A stretch of 64,000 bases of DNA. Source: Variovorax sp. Sphag1AA. GTDB lineage: Bacteria; Pseudomonadota; Gammaproteobacteria; Burkholderiales; Burkholderiaceae_C. Where the stretch lies: the NCBI RefSeq assembly GCF_014192575.1, contig NZ_JACHYC010000007.1, positions 372,001 through 436,000 of the forward strand, written 5' to 3'. A program made the position numbers and the translations under genes. Positions 1 through 8,580 of the stretch are shown one piece after another. Position 1 is the first letter of the stretch, and each line of letters opens with the position of its first letter. The notes beneath the pieces were generated by a model. That model made no database searches, was not told where the DNA came from, and worked only from the letters and a program-made list of their open reading frames with translations.

Positions 1-98
1 TCATCGTCGTCGTCGAGAGCGAGCCATGTGCGTGGCTGCCATCGCTGGACCTTGGCCAGGATCTGTTGACCGCGAGTTTTTGCGGCAAACGTGCCTTC

Positions 99-227
99 CT
101 ACATCTCCGAGTGGAGGATGGCGCCAATGACGCGGCTTTGGGGCTCTGGTGGCAGGCGCTTGGCGGTATTGGAGAGGTCGTATCGCCTGACCCAAGATGT
201 CGACGAGGTTTGCAGAGCCGGAAACAC
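99..227 (-). pseudogene. Short open frame after the stop of the next gene
   Basis: A 42-codon frame starting at a GTG. It lies in the same reading frame as the gene at 240-575 and follows its TAG stop by four sense codons. The peptide has a protein-like composition (contains SWVRRYDLSNTAKRLPPEP) but no domain I recognise. It may be the C-terminal part of the upstream protein cut off by a nonsense change, or a chance frame. No ribosome binding site is visible at the GTG. Confidence 0.22.
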
Positions 228-239
228 CCGGTCGCGGGA

Positions 240-575
240 CTACCTAACCCGGGCATACTGATGCTGCTGCCAAACCTCCCCAGTAACGTCCTCCCAAGAT
301 TCAATCGAGTTCGCCGCAGCCCATTGTCGCCAAACATACTCGGCGTCCAGATTCCCTCCCGGACGCCCTTTGAGGACATAGGTCCGACCAGTTCCAGTCT
401 TGACGCGAAGTGTCTTGGCATCAACTTCGCGCACCACTGAACTCACCCGACCTTCGTTGTTTTCAATGCAGTATCCGACGAGGTGACGGTCTCCATCGGG
501 GAGCTGGAGCACCTGCCAGCTTCTCAGCGTGAGAAGACGCTGCTCCTTTACCGGTCGTGTGCGCCAAACGGGCAT
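240..575 (-). CDS. Hypothetical protein, basic, about 111 aa
   Basis: Uncharacterised small protein. I chose the ATG at 575 because AGAAAGGA stands 6-7 bases upstream; a longer frame to 635 has no such site. The sequence has a compact beta-rich look (WQVLQLPDGDRHLVGY, RVKTGTGRTYVLKG) followed by a helix with YVWRQWAAAN. I do not recognise a family or function. The stop is TAG, and the frame stays open for about 46 codons beyond it apart from that stop, so a truncation is possible. It is preceded on the same strand by another small open frame (611-868). Confidence 0.6.
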   Translation of the reverse strand: MPVWRTRPVKEQRLLTLRSWQVLQLPDGDRHLVGYCIENNEGRVSSVVREVDAKTLRVKTGTGRTYVLKGRPGGNLDAEYVWRQWAAANSIESWEDVTGEVWQQHQYARVR

Positions 576-610
576 GTCGGATCCTTTCTCGCGGGCCGCC
601 GCCAGGGGGA

Positions 611-868
611 TCAGCCTAGCTCGACCCCGGAGCATCGATTGCGAGTGAATTCACCGTGCCTTGTGCGCACCAGGCTGCGAACCGGTGCGTGAGAGGAGAG
701 CGCTGCGTCCATTGATCCAGGGCCGGGCTTTCGCAGCTGTGTGGCGTCGAACTTGGCGCCCCCGGGTCGGTAGGCGCGCATGGGCACCGCTCCGAGGTTG
801 ATGGCATACGCTTGGTCAAAGCCATGACCTGACGTGCCGCGCTCAGAGAGGCGGACGGTCGACCCCAT
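611..868 (-). CDS. Possible small hypothetical protein
   Basis: An 85-codon frame ending 35 bases before the start of the gene at 575, on the same strand, so it could be the first gene of a two-gene unit. The peptide (begins MGSTVRLSERGTSGHGFDQ) has no recognisable domain. No good ribosome binding site precedes the ATG at 868. About 100 bases separate it from the divergent gene at 970, enough room for a divergent promoter. It could equally be a chance frame. Confidence 0.3.
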   Translation of the reverse strand: MGSTVRLSERGTSGHGFDQAYAINLGAVPMRAYRPGGAKFDATQLRKPGPGSMDAALSSHAPVRSLVRTRHGEFTRNRCSGVELG

Positions 869-969
869 TTTTTGGGCGATCCCTCGAGGAATTCCCGGGG
901 GCAGAGCCCGTTCATCGCCCTTGACAGCGCGTTCAGCGGCGTTGCGGGCTCTGCGTTGACAATCGGCCT

Positions 970-1635
970 ATGGAGAGTTTCGCAATCGATCGAACCAGGG
1001 TACGGGACATCTCGCATCTGCTACTGGACGACCTCGGGCGCCTCCGTGTCACGCCGTCTCGCATCCTCAGCGAGACGACGCGAACGGAGAGACTGCTGTT
1101 CGGCATTCTTCATGGCTTCTACAGCTTCCCGACAACTGAGCTGTGCGAGTTCTTGCGAGGCCGCATCGGGGGCAGGAGCGCGATCGAGATTGGCGCTGGG
1201 CATGGCATCCTCGCCAGGGAACTGGGTATCCCTGCGACCGACAATCGCCAGCAGGAGGAAGCTGCCATCAAGGCCCACTACGAACGGCTGGGGCAGCCCA
1301 CGGTTCCCTATGGTGACAATGTAGAGCGGCTCGACGCGGCCGCCGCGGTCGCGCAGTACAAGCCCGAGGTTGTGATTGCATGTTGGGTCACCCACCGGTA
1401 CGACCCAAGTCGCCCGCAAGCCGGAGGCAGCGAGACCGATGTCGACGAGGCTGCAATCATCGGCTCTTGCGATGAGTACATTTTCGTCGGCAACGAGCAT
1501 GTCCATGCCAACAAGCCGATCTGGCAGCTGCCGCACGAACGGCTGACGCCACCCTGGCTCTATTCGCGTGCTGCAAACGGATCGGGCGAATTCATCGCCA
1601 TCTGGAATCGAGAGCAGCTCAGGGCGGAAGGCTGA
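970..1635 (+). CDS. SAM-dependent methyltransferase-like protein
   Basis: A 221-residue protein. Residues 71-82 read AIEIGAGHGILA, a glycine-rich motif I typical of class I S-adenosylmethionine methyltransferases, preceded by a helical segment (residues 40-62). A later strand, VVIACWVTHRYD, could be motif IV, and DEYIFVGNEHVHANKPIW fits the end of such a fold. The substrate cannot be told from sequence. No clear ribosome binding site is seen before the ATG. It stands alone between a divergent and a convergent small frame. The methyltransferase call rests on one motif and is moderate; hypothetical protein is the safe alternative. Confidence 0.65.
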   Translation: MESFAIDRTRVRDISHLLLDDLGRLRVTPSRILSETTRTERLLFGILHGFYSFPTTELCEFLRGRIGGRSAIEIGAGHGILARELGIPATDNRQQEEAAIKAHYERLGQPTVPYGDNVERLDAAAAVAQYKPEVVIACWVTHRYDPSRPQAGGSETDVDEAAIIGSCDEYIFVGNEHVHANKPIWQLPHERLTPPWLYSRAANGSGEFIAIWNREQLRAEG

Positions 1636-1697
1636 TCCCTTTCCCGGTCGTCGACTCGCGAATAGGCTCGTTATTCGAAGGAACTGGTTGATCCGCG

Positions 1698-1919
1698 TTA
1701 GTCGCATGACGGCCCGGGACCGTCCTGCTTTGCCAGGTGCTCGGCGAACTCAGGTGCCGGAATGCCCAGCGCCGCATCAAGATCCGTTTGGCCGACGATC
1801 AGGGCGGCTCCGAGTTCTCGCAACCCGGCAAGCGCCTCCTCGGCGAGTTCGACCAGGTATCTTTCGTCCTCGGCACCGCCGTCCAAATGGGCGGGGTCTT
1901 CGGCGTCAGGCGGCTTCAT
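1698..1919 (-). CDS. Possible small acidic protein
   Basis: A 73-codon frame, strongly acidic, with one clear amphipathic helix (YLVELAEEALAGLRELGAAL). GGGAG lies three bases before the ATG, a little close for a ribosome binding site. No family recognised. Orientation is convergent with the methyltransferase-like gene that ends at 1635. Confidence 0.4.
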   Translation of the reverse strand: MKPPDAEDPAHLDGGAEDERYLVELAEEALAGLRELGAALIVGQTDLDAALGIPAPEFAEHLAKQDGPGPSCD

Positions 1920-2030
1920 AGGCTCCCAAGGGTTCTCGATCCGGGCGCCTGGCCCTTGCTGCTGAACCGGCTTCGGACTTCACCGGCACATTCGGGGGCG
2001 CGGGGGACATGAGATTCCATGCTTTAGGAA

Positions 2031-2353
2031 GCATCATCGCCGGTCGTCGTCGTCCGCCGATGATGGCGGTCCAACCTCGTTTGGTGAATCGGGGCCTGCA
2101 GCATCACTGCTGCCCCACACGAGAGTCCTGGGTGCATCGGAAGCAGGGGCGCGGAGTAGGAGAGGCCCTGGAGATCTTGGCGCCCGCGGCCTTTTGGGGA
2201 AAGATGACGAAAGTCTCTGCCGTAACTCTGTCAAAAATCGCCGCTTCGGGCGCACCGGTGCGTCTCATGTGGCGCAGGAGGGATGACGCATTTCCCGATT
2301 TCCTGGACACAGTTTGGCGTCCATCATCGGCGGACGACGACCGGCGATGATGC
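2031..2353. mobile_element. 323-bp element bounded by 33-36 bp inverted repeats
   Basis: The left arm (2031-2066) begins GCATCATCGCCGGTCGTCGT and the right arm (2321-2353) is its reverse complement except for one missing GTC triplet. The match extends outwards through GGAA/TTCC. Each arm is also internally palindromic (CATCATCG ... CGATGATG). The interior has no convincing gene. This is the form of a MITE-like non-autonomous element or of two facing hairpin repeats. I see no clear target-site duplication. Confidence 0.55.
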
Positions 2354-2825
2354 GTTCCTGAGCTTCGCAGGGCCACCGACCGCGACATATTGCTTCGCGG
2401 CCGAACGAATCTGCTCCAGGATGTGCCCGCCGTCTCTGCGGGATTGCACAGGTCAGTGCTTCGGCCGAACACCGCGAAGGTTGTCGAGTTCCGCGGGAAC
2501 ACGCGCATGAGCAAGCCGCGCGAGCCAGTCCGCAACGGCTCGCGTGGGGGACAACTCCCACAGGCTCGGGGCACCTCAAAGGCGACCCGCCAGATCTTCG
2601 AGGCCGGGCGGATCTCCGGTGCACACTGCAGATGCAGTTGATGCGCGCACGCTGAGATCCAGACCTCTGCTGCCGTCATTTCTCCCGTGCCTACACAAGG
2701 ACTTGTTTGGCTAAGTTTGGGGGGAATCAGGACATCTGGGCCGATCACCACCCATGTGGCTGGCAATGCTCGCCTCCCAAGGGCTCGAATGACGAAGGAG
2801 AAAACTCTTCACAATCCCAAATCCA
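2354..2825. other. No intact gene; degenerate reverse-strand frame
   Basis: The reverse strand carries a protein-like frame from about 2690 to 2453 (includes SLWELSPTRAVADWLARLAH) that is interrupted by TGA at 2576-2578 and has no start. It looks like a decayed gene rather than a working one. Other frames in this stretch look random. AAGGAG at 2795-2800 is the only ribosome-binding-like site and precedes the small gene annotated at 2826. Confidence 0.3.
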
Positions 2826-3086
2826 TTGCCGCCACCAGACGGCTACGACAGTTGGCTCGACTACGCAGTCGAGCAATTTGATACCCGCCAACCCTGGCTC
2901 GAGAGTCATTTCAGTAGCTTGGTCGATGAATCTGTGACCGAGCTGAATCGAGAGGAAATCCGCGAATCCGCGCGGATGGAGCTACGTGCGTTGCAAAAAG
3001 GGTTGATGCGCGACAGTTCAGGTCGACTACCAGTTGTCGTCCTCTACCGCCGAACCCCCTCGTCTTCGTCGATCCGTTCTAGCTAA
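2826..3086 (+). CDS. Small conserved-type hypothetical protein
   Basis: The peptide starts LPPPDGYDSWLDYAVEQFDT and continues with an acidic helical middle (residues 30-60). That shape, a small acidic protein beginning with a P-x-x-PDGY-SWLDYAV block, is one I associate with short Burkholderiales hypotheticals found on mobile islands. Function unknown. The start is uncertain: the only start codon in frame is TTG at 2826, and the AAGGAG is 25 bases upstream, so the original start may have been lost. The last 15 residues (RRTPSSSSIRSS) look unlike the rest and may reflect a shifted end. Confidence 0.5.
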   Translation: MPPPDGYDSWLDYAVEQFDTRQPWLESHFSSLVDESVTELNREEIRESARMELRALQKGLMRDSSGRLPVVVLYRRTPSSSSIRSS

Positions 3087-3192
3087 AACGTATAGGGCAG
3101 GGCGCTTTGTTCTTGGTCGCTTTACTCAGAGTGAGCCGCCTGTTGGCGGGCCAACGAAATCCGGCTCGCGACAACTTTGAGGACAGACTGAA

Positions 3193-3939
3193 ATGAAGAC
3201 CAAGCAGACCAAAAGCAAGCAACAGCACGTGAAGACCACGAAGCACATGAACCGCTGGCGGCGCGATTTCGCGACCGACCTGCCAGTCATTCCGCAGGGC
3301 GCTTTTGTCCCTGCTTCGGAATGCCTGAGTGACGCGGACGCCTGCACGCCTGATACGAGCGTCGTACTGCGAGGCGACTTTGACGCCAGCCGCTTCGACA
3401 TCGAGACGCCCAATCTCCCCGGCAAAATCGAGGTTGGCTGGGACGCTGTCGGCAACAAGTTGCCGTCGCTGGTGTTCCGCGTGCAGTGTGGAGCAGACAT
3501 GCTTTGCTGGTACGCGAATCCCGCGGACCCCTACATCTGGCGAGCGTTGGACGTTTGGAACCAAGAACGTCGCCTGACGCTCAGCTACCGGCCAAATGGC
3601 GAGCCGGACATCCTCTTCGGCAGCCGCTACCAGCTGCATCAGAAGCTGGAGGAGCTGCAGTTCCTCTCGACGCTCCCTAAGGAGGCGAGGGCCGGGCTCA
3701 CAGCTGGCTACCTCGAGGCGGTTTGCGCCGGGATTGTCAGTGGGGAGGTTGAACGCAAGACGAAGAGCATCTTGCCGGCGTATCCCCGGCTGAAGAACCT
3801 GCAAGCATGCATCGTCCGGACCTCGGAGACGCAGAGCGTGGTGGTCAATGTGGTCGACGAAAAGCCGGGAGAAAGCTTCTTGAAGGCAGTGCTTCGACGA
3901 GGCGTGGAGCTTGCTGCTCCCCCCGGTACGCGCCACTGA
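3193..3939 (+). CDS. Uncharacterised protein, paralogue of the gene at 11676
   Basis: A 248-residue protein with a lysine-rich N-terminus (residues 1-25) and no signal peptide or membrane segment. It is clearly homologous to the protein encoded at 11676-12470: both have the pattern VL-G-F...FD...NLP, then F-R-Q-G---M L-W-ANPADP--W-ALD-W (about residues 92-122 here) and later PAYP-L---Q-C-V. No known domain comes to mind. The start ATG follows TTTGAGGACAGACTGAA, a weak but acceptable site. An intrinsic terminator follows at 3964. Function unknown; two copies in one island suggest an accessory family that travels with it. Confidence 0.7.
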   Translation: MKTKQTKSKQQHVKTTKHMNRWRRDFATDLPVIPQGAFVPASECLSDADACTPDTSVVLRGDFDASRFDIETPNLPGKIEVGWDAVGNKLPSLVFRVQCGADMLCWYANPADPYIWRALDVWNQERRLTLSYRPNGEPDILFGSRYQLHQKLEELQFLSTLPKEARAGLTAGYLEAVCAGIVSGEVERKTKSILPAYPRLKNLQACIVRTSETQSVVVNVVDEKPGESFLKAVLRRGVELAAPPGTRH

Positions 3940-3963
3940 GGTTCCGATGAACTAGACTGATTT

Positions 3964-3992
3964 GTCGCGGCCTGCAGGCCGCGACTTTCTTT
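3964..3992 (+). terminator. Intrinsic terminator of the gene at 3193
   Basis: A perfect 22-base palindrome (GTCGCGGCCT-GCAGGCCGCGAC split across its centre) is followed by TTTCTTTG. It lies 24 bases past the stop codon at 3939. Confidence 0.8.
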
Positions 3993-4078
3993 GCGCGCGC
4001 AAGTCCTTGAAGCCGTTCAGGCACAGGTGTTGCCTGTCGGGGGTAGCCCGCCGAGAACCGGGGGCGAGTACACCCCCC

Positions 4079-4306
4079 CTACGACGCCTGTCGCCAGAAT
4101 CTCCAGATAGACCGCCTTTTCCTCGGCAGAGGCTCCAGCGAGGCCGCGATGGTGGTCGTGCCGCTCCCGAATCGGCGGCGTACCTCGCGCTCGTGCTCGT
4201 GAGCCGGCCCACGTGCATCCGTATGACCTCGTAGTGCTAGTAGTCGCAGCTGGTGGGCTCGATCCAGGAGGTCTTCATCAGAGAGTTCTGCAGGCTCGGT
4301 CATCAT
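4079..4306 (-). CDS. Small hypothetical protein, about 75 aa
   Basis: The frame extends to 4384 but the natural start is one of the two adjacent ATGs at 4306 and 4303, preceded by AAGGG. The peptide begins MMTEPAELSDEDLLDRAHQL and is a charged helical protein ending in a basic tryptophan-rich tail (RKRRSIWRFWRQAS). I associate this type (DLL-RAHxLRxxALRG) with small proteins common in Burkholderiales islands. Function unknown. Confidence 0.6.
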   Translation of the reverse strand: MMTEPAELSDEDLLDRAHQLRLLALRGHTDARGPAHEHEREVRRRFGSGTTTIAASLEPLPRKRRSIWRFWRQAS

Positions 4307-4604
4307 GGCCCTTGGATTTTGCCTTGGATGCAAATCATGAGACCGAGGTGCCGGGTGCCGAGCACCCAGCGCCGTGCTGGGCATCGGATGTTCGCGAATG
4401 TATACCGGCCAATCGCCGTCCTCCGGGCTGTCGGCTCACTCTTCATGCGCGATATGTCAATCCAGGGTCATGTGATTGGCGCTCAAACGTCTCAGTCGAG
4501 TTGCTGAGTGGTCATCAGCGAAGATGGCCGCGCGGGCGCGACCGTCCTCCAGTGTCAAAAATCCCGAACGCGCCAATGGCCGCCGAAGCGGCTTGGTCGC
4601 TCAT

Positions 4605-5249
4605 TCACGCGGAGTCCGGGCGTTGAGACCTTCTGTTCAGAAGCACGACCTCCCGCACGAGCCAGTACGGCGCCCCCGAGTCCTCGCGCTCCTTCTGTGC
4701 CGCTTCATCGACTTCTTCTCGGAAGTACATACGGTACGGCCGATAGTTGTCGGCAGAAAAGCAAGTTCCCTGGAGCTCATCATCGCTCATTGGCGGCTGG
4801 TTGGAGATTCGGCGAAGGCGCAGCTTGTCATTGCAGACAACTGCCAGAATGAATTCGTCCTCACCCAGCTTCGAAAGCGCACTCATCTCGAAGGCTACGC
4901 CGCTCACGTCGTCAATAAGGGCGTATACAGCCATGCACTTCATGAGACCCTCATAGGTGGTGGTCATGGGAAAGAACTGCTCTTCAAGCAGCGCGTCGAT
5001 GTAGTCGTCGGCTGCCTCGGGGAGAATGACCAGAGCGCCCGGTCGGCGCAGCTGCTCCGCATTTAGGAGGCCGGTCAAGGCCGAGGCATCGTCGGCACTT
5101 TCGGACAGCCGGCAGACCACTGGCGTGAATCGACCTGGCTCGACTTGAGTGCACCTCGTCAAAGATTGAACGTTTGAGAGTAGCAGCGGCGCACGCTCGC
5201 AGGCCAGGGACAGAGGAATAGTGACTGTGGTGTCGGGAGAAAGGTTCAT
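4605..5249 (-). CDS. Uncharacterised protein, 214 aa
   Basis: A soluble, acidic protein without signal peptide or membrane segment. Codon use and composition look like a real gene, but I recognise no domain. Notable stretches are ALVILPEAADDYIDALLEEQ (around residue 70) and MYFREEVDEAAQKEREDSG (around residue 175). It lies about 80 bases downstream of the Dam-type methylase on the same strand and may be cotranscribed with it, which would make it a candidate partner or neighbour in a small island module. Confidence 0.65.
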   Translation of the reverse strand: MNLSPDTTVTIPLSLACERAPLLLSNVQSLTRCTQVEPGRFTPVVCRLSESADDASALTGLLNAEQLRRPGALVILPEAADDYIDALLEEQFFPMTTTYEGLMKCMAVYALIDDVSGVAFEMSALSKLGEDEFILAVVCNDKLRLRRISNQPPMSDDELQGTCFSADNYRPYRMYFREEVDEAAQKEREDSGAPYWLVREVVLLNRRSQRPDSA

Positions 5250-5331
5250 GGTTTCGGAATGTGGTGTCGATTGCGGGCTGTTGCCGCGCAGGAGTTCGTC
5301 GCCGAATCTCTATGAGGTCTAGGCTCAGGTT

Positions 5332-6156
5332 TTAGCCTCTGAGAACGGCCAGAAGCTCAGCGCAGGCACCGCGATTGGCTCCAGCCGACGCGATGCTGCG
5401 GTTGACCTGTAGCGAGTGAAGGTCGAATCCCCGATAGAGGTAACGCGCTTCGGCTGTATCGTGGTTCGAGATGAGCACAGTGGCGCCTCGGGAAGCCGCG
5501 CGCTTGGCTGCAGCGACAAGACGTTGGTGGTCCTCCAGACCAAACCCATTGGCTGTGAAGGCCGTGAATGAGGCGCCCGACGCAGAGTCGAGGTAAGGGG
5601 GGTCGCAGTACACGACGTCTCCAGACCGAGCCATGTCGATGGCCGCAGCGAAATCGCCGCCGAGCACGATGGCGCGCTTCAGGTGTTCTGCGGCAGCCGC
5701 AGCGGCGTTGAATGGAAACAGTGGGAGCGATACCGGCTTTCCGTAAGGCACGTTGAAGCCGCCGGCTTGATTGACGCGGTAGAGCCCGTTGAATCCAAAC
5801 CTGTTGAGATATGGCAGGAGCACGGCGCGTTCATATGCGTCTGCGGAAGCGTTGAATTCAGCGCGCAGTTCCAGGTAACGCGCCTGGCTGCGGTTCGCCT
5901 CGCAGAAGAAGCCGCTCGCATCGCGGACGTACTGTCGCGGACGCTCCCTCAGCGCCACCCACGTCGCCACGAGGTCCGGATTCGCGTCGTTGAGGACATA
6001 GGCGGGGTAGTCTGTTGCGAGGAATACAGAGCCAGCGCCGACAAATGGCTCGATGAGCCGGGCGCCAGTCGGAAAGTAGGGGAGAAGGGATGGAAGGAGG
6101 CGGGTCTTGCCGCCGGCCCATTTCAAGAACGGGCGTGTGGGGTTGGGATAACGCAT
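5332..6156 (-). CDS. dam: DNA adenine methylase, Dam/D12 class
   Basis: An orphan N6-adenine DNA methyltransferase that probably methylates GATC, as Dam does. The 274 residues match the family length. Motif I is FLKWAGGKTRLL near residue 10, then PFVGAGSVF, then the catalytic motif IV DPPY in DVVYCDPPYLDS near residue 180, and LISNHDT near residue 230. No restriction enzyme gene is adjacent, so it is more likely an island or phage-type orphan methylase than part of a restriction system. The start is the ATG at 6156, which lies inside a perfect inverted repeat (6153-6174) and lacks an evident ribosome binding site. GATC specificity is inferred from family membership. Confidence 0.85.
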   Translation of the reverse strand: MRYPNPTRPFLKWAGGKTRLLPSLLPYFPTGARLIEPFVGAGSVFLATDYPAYVLNDANPDLVATWVALRERPRQYVRDASGFFCEANRSQARYLELRAEFNASADAYERAVLLPYLNRFGFNGLYRVNQAGGFNVPYGKPVSLPLFPFNAAAAAAEHLKRAIVLGGDFAAAIDMARSGDVVYCDPPYLDSASGASFTAFTANGFGLEDHQRLVAAAKRAASRGATVLISNHDTAEARYLYRGFDLHSLQVNRSIASAGANRGACAELLAVLRG

Positions 6157-6174
6157 TCCCGGTAAAGGGAATGC
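6153..6174. promoter_or_regulatory. Inverted repeat over the dam start codon
   Basis: GCATTCCC-GGTAAA-GGGAATGC is a perfect 8-bp inverted repeat whose left arm contains the start codon of the methylase gene (CAT on this strand). It could be an operator or an RNA hairpin that hides the start. Confidence 0.45.
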
Positions 6175-6666
6175 TGTTTATCCGTGGCCGATCCTCGTCG
6201 AAGTTTGCTCAGCTTTCGGGTGCGGCTTTGCCGCGATGGCGGCTCTGTTTTCCCCAGGGTCGTCCACAGCCGCGGGGGACGACCTGCTCTGGTGAATCAC
6301 TGGACCCTGCTTCCTTGCCTACGAAGAGGCCGCGAGAGGTTCAATGCGCGCCTCCAGCGTTGGCCGGCCGCGCTGTTGTGCTTCGCATCGCCCAAGTTCT
6401 CGACCCATTCGGGCTTCCATCGTTCTCCCCTCTTCGTTCGGCTGACGCTTCCACGCCCACGGGCGCTGCGCCCTTCGGCCGTCGCGTCGATCCGGGGTGC
6501 CAACCAACTGCGAACCTCTCCCCAATTCGGATGACGGAAGACGTCGCTGAAGTGCGTATCTCCATCGGGGGAATGGACGAAATGAGAATGCGGTGGTACA
6601 TCCACGTGATCGGAGGAACGTCACACGAGGTCGATCAGGTCGTAACCGAGCTGAGGAGGTGGCAAC
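6175..6666. other. Intergenic region without a recognisable gene
   Basis: Several overlapping frames exist on both strands but all look like chance frames of GC-rich DNA. It must hold the promoters of the divergent dam and TPR genes. GAGGAGG at 6652-6658 is the ribosome binding site of the GTG start at 6667. Confidence 0.4.
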
Positions 6667-8580
6667 GTGCGCATTCTGCTGTTCGACGGAGGTGTTAAGG
6701 GTCGCTGGCTCTTTGCTGTGCTATTGCTCTGCGGCATCGCTTGGTCGGCAGCGCCGTCAGCGACGCTGAGGGGTCTAGTGGTTCTGAATCAGGAGGGTGG
6801 CGAGCCCGTGCCTGGCGTGTCGATCAGCGCGGACGACGCGAACCAGACCACGACGCTGAGCAATGGCAGTTTTGTCCTGGAGTTCACGAAACGGGTGCCC
6901 GGCGACAAGACGCGCATCGTGGTTGCCCGGCCCGGCTGGGTGGTGGTCAACGCCATTCAACTGGAGCCCAACTTGCCTGGCTCCAACGCGTCGCCGCTGC
7001 AGATCATTTTGTGCAAGACGGCCGAGCGGGAACAGTGGGCATTGCAGTTCTATCGGCTCAAGGGTCTGCAGGCGACCGACAAGGAGTTCGAACGGCGGTT
7101 GGCACTGCAAAACCGCCAGGGGGTCACTCCGGCGGAGCGAGAACTCCTGCTGCGCGAGCGTGACCAGGCTCGGTCGCAGGCCGAGGAGTTGGCACGGCGG
7201 CTGGCGGCCAAACCACCGGCCGAAGGCGGTGGAAGCTACAACGAGGCGCTGCGGCTGTTCCTCGATGGGAAGCTCGACGCGGCGCTGGATGCGCTGCAGG
7301 AAGACCGCCTGGACAGCGAAGCCGCAGCGGCGCAGAAGAAGCTCGACGAGGCGGCGCAAGGATTTCTTCTTCGGGGGGACATCCTCGCCCTGAGGTTCGA
7401 TTTCGACGGCGCGGGCCGTGCCTACGGCAGGGCTGTCAAGGTGGCCCCTGGTTCTGCCGACGCCTGGCTTCAATACGCCTACTTTCATCAGCAGCAAAAC
7501 AAGTTTGCGCAGGCGCGCGAAGGCTACGGGCGAGCCTTGGGTCTCTATCGCCAACAAGGCAAATCGGCAGATGTCGCCACGACTCTCAACAACCTGGGCA
7601 ACCTTCTCAGTGATGAGAGCCGCATGGCGGAGGCGCGCAAGGCCTACGAGGAGTCGCTGTCCATCCGTCGCACCCTCGCCCACAAGAATCCGGACGTCTA
7701 TCTCCGTGATGTCGCCGCGACCCTTAACAACTTGGGCGTCCTGAACCGCGACGAGAACCGCATGGCGGATGCGCGCACGGCCTTTGAAGAGTCGCTATCT
7801 ACATACCGGACGCTGACCCAGAAGAATCCGGACGCCTACCTGCCTGATGTCGCCTCGACCCTCAACAACCTGGGCGTCCTGAACCGCGAAGAGAACCGCA
7901 TGGCGGAGGCGCGCAAGGCGTTGGAAGAGGCGCTGTCCATCCGTCGCACCCTTGCCCAGAAGGATCCGGACGTCTATCTGCCTTACGTCGCCAGGACCCT
8001 CAACAACCTGGGTAACCTGCATCGCGAAGAGAACCGCATGGAGGAGGCGCGCAAGGCCTATGAAGAGGCGCTCTCTACATACCGCACGCTGGCTCAGAAG
8101 AATTCGGACGTCTATCTGCCTGACGTCGCCAAGACGCTCAATAACCTGGGCGCCCTGCATCGCAGCGAGAGCCGCCTGGCGGAGGCGCGCAAGGCATATG
8201 AGGAGTCGCTGTCCATCCGTCGCGCCCTCGCCCAGACGAATCCGGACGCGTACCTGCCTGACCTCGCCACGACCCTCAACAACCTGGGCAACCTTCTTAG
8301 TGACGAGAACCGCCTGGCGGAGGCGCGCAAGGCCTACGAGGAGTCGCTGTCCATCCGTCGCACCCTCGCCCAGAAGAATCCGGACGTGTATCTTCCTTAC
8401 GTCGCCTCGACTCTTAACAGCCTGGGCGCCCTGAACCGCGACGAGAACCGCATGGCGGAGGCGCGCAAGAACCTCACGGAGGCGCAAGACATCTACCGTC
8501 GCTTCAGCGCCACGGCGCCAGCGAAATACGAAACCGCATTGCGCTTGACCGAAAGTAATCTGGCCAGCCTATCCAAATGA
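6667..8580 (+). CDS. Secreted TPR-repeat protein, copy 1 (7 repeats)
   Basis: A 637-residue protein starting at GTG 6667 behind GAGGAGG. Residues 1-30 form a signal peptide (LFAVLLLCGIAWSAA). Residues 33-85 look like a carboxypeptidase-regulatory-like beta domain (GLVVLNQEGGEPVPGVSISA). A charged coiled-coil region follows (about 120-175). From about residue 302 come seven tandem 46-residue tetratricopeptide repeats of the kinesin-light-chain style (core TLNNLG-L---ENRMAEARKAYEESL). TPR arrays bind partner proteins; the partner here is unknown. The stop overlaps the start of the membrane gene at 8577 (ATGA), so the two are translationally coupled. The first 300 codons after the signal peptide are nearly identical to the copy at 9437. 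Confidence 0.85.
   Translation: MRILLFDGGVKGRWLFAVLLLCGIAWSAAPSATLRGLVVLNQEGGEPVPGVSISADDANQTTTLSNGSFVLEFTKRVPGDKTRIVVARPGWVVVNAIQLEPNLPGSNASPLQIILCKTAEREQWALQFYRLKGLQATDKEFERRLALQNRQGVTPAERELLLRERDQARSQAEELARRLAAKPPAEGGGSYNEALRLFLDGKLDAALDALQEDRLDSEAAAAQKKLDEAAQGFLLRGDILALRFDFDGAGRAYGRAVKVAPGSADAWLQYAYFHQQQNKFAQAREGYGRALGLYRQQGKSADVATTLNNLGNLLSDESRMAEARKAYEESLSIRRTLAHKNPDVYLRDVAATLNNLGVLNRDENRMADARTAFEESLSTYRTLTQKNPDAYLPDVASTLNNLGVLNREENRMAEARKALEEALSIRRTLAQKDPDVYLPYVARTLNNLGNLHREENRMEEARKAYEEALSTYRTLAQKNSDVYLPDVAKTLNNLGALHRSESRLAEARKAYEESLSIRRALAQTNPDAYLPDLATTLNNLGNLLSDENRLAEARKAYEESLSIRRTLAQKNPDVYLPYVASTLNSLGALNRDENRMAEARKNLTEAQDIYRRFSATAPAKYETALRLTESNLASLSK

Noticed and set aside
2104..2766. 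220-codon reverse frame as a gene
   Set aside because: Amino acid composition is that of a shadow (many Arg, Ser, Pro), and a neighbouring frame with stops looks more protein-like.
7570..8530. Regular 138-base repeats that could suggest a CRISPR or minisatellite
   Set aside because: The period is 46 codons in frame and encodes TPR units; the repeats are coding and have no spacers.
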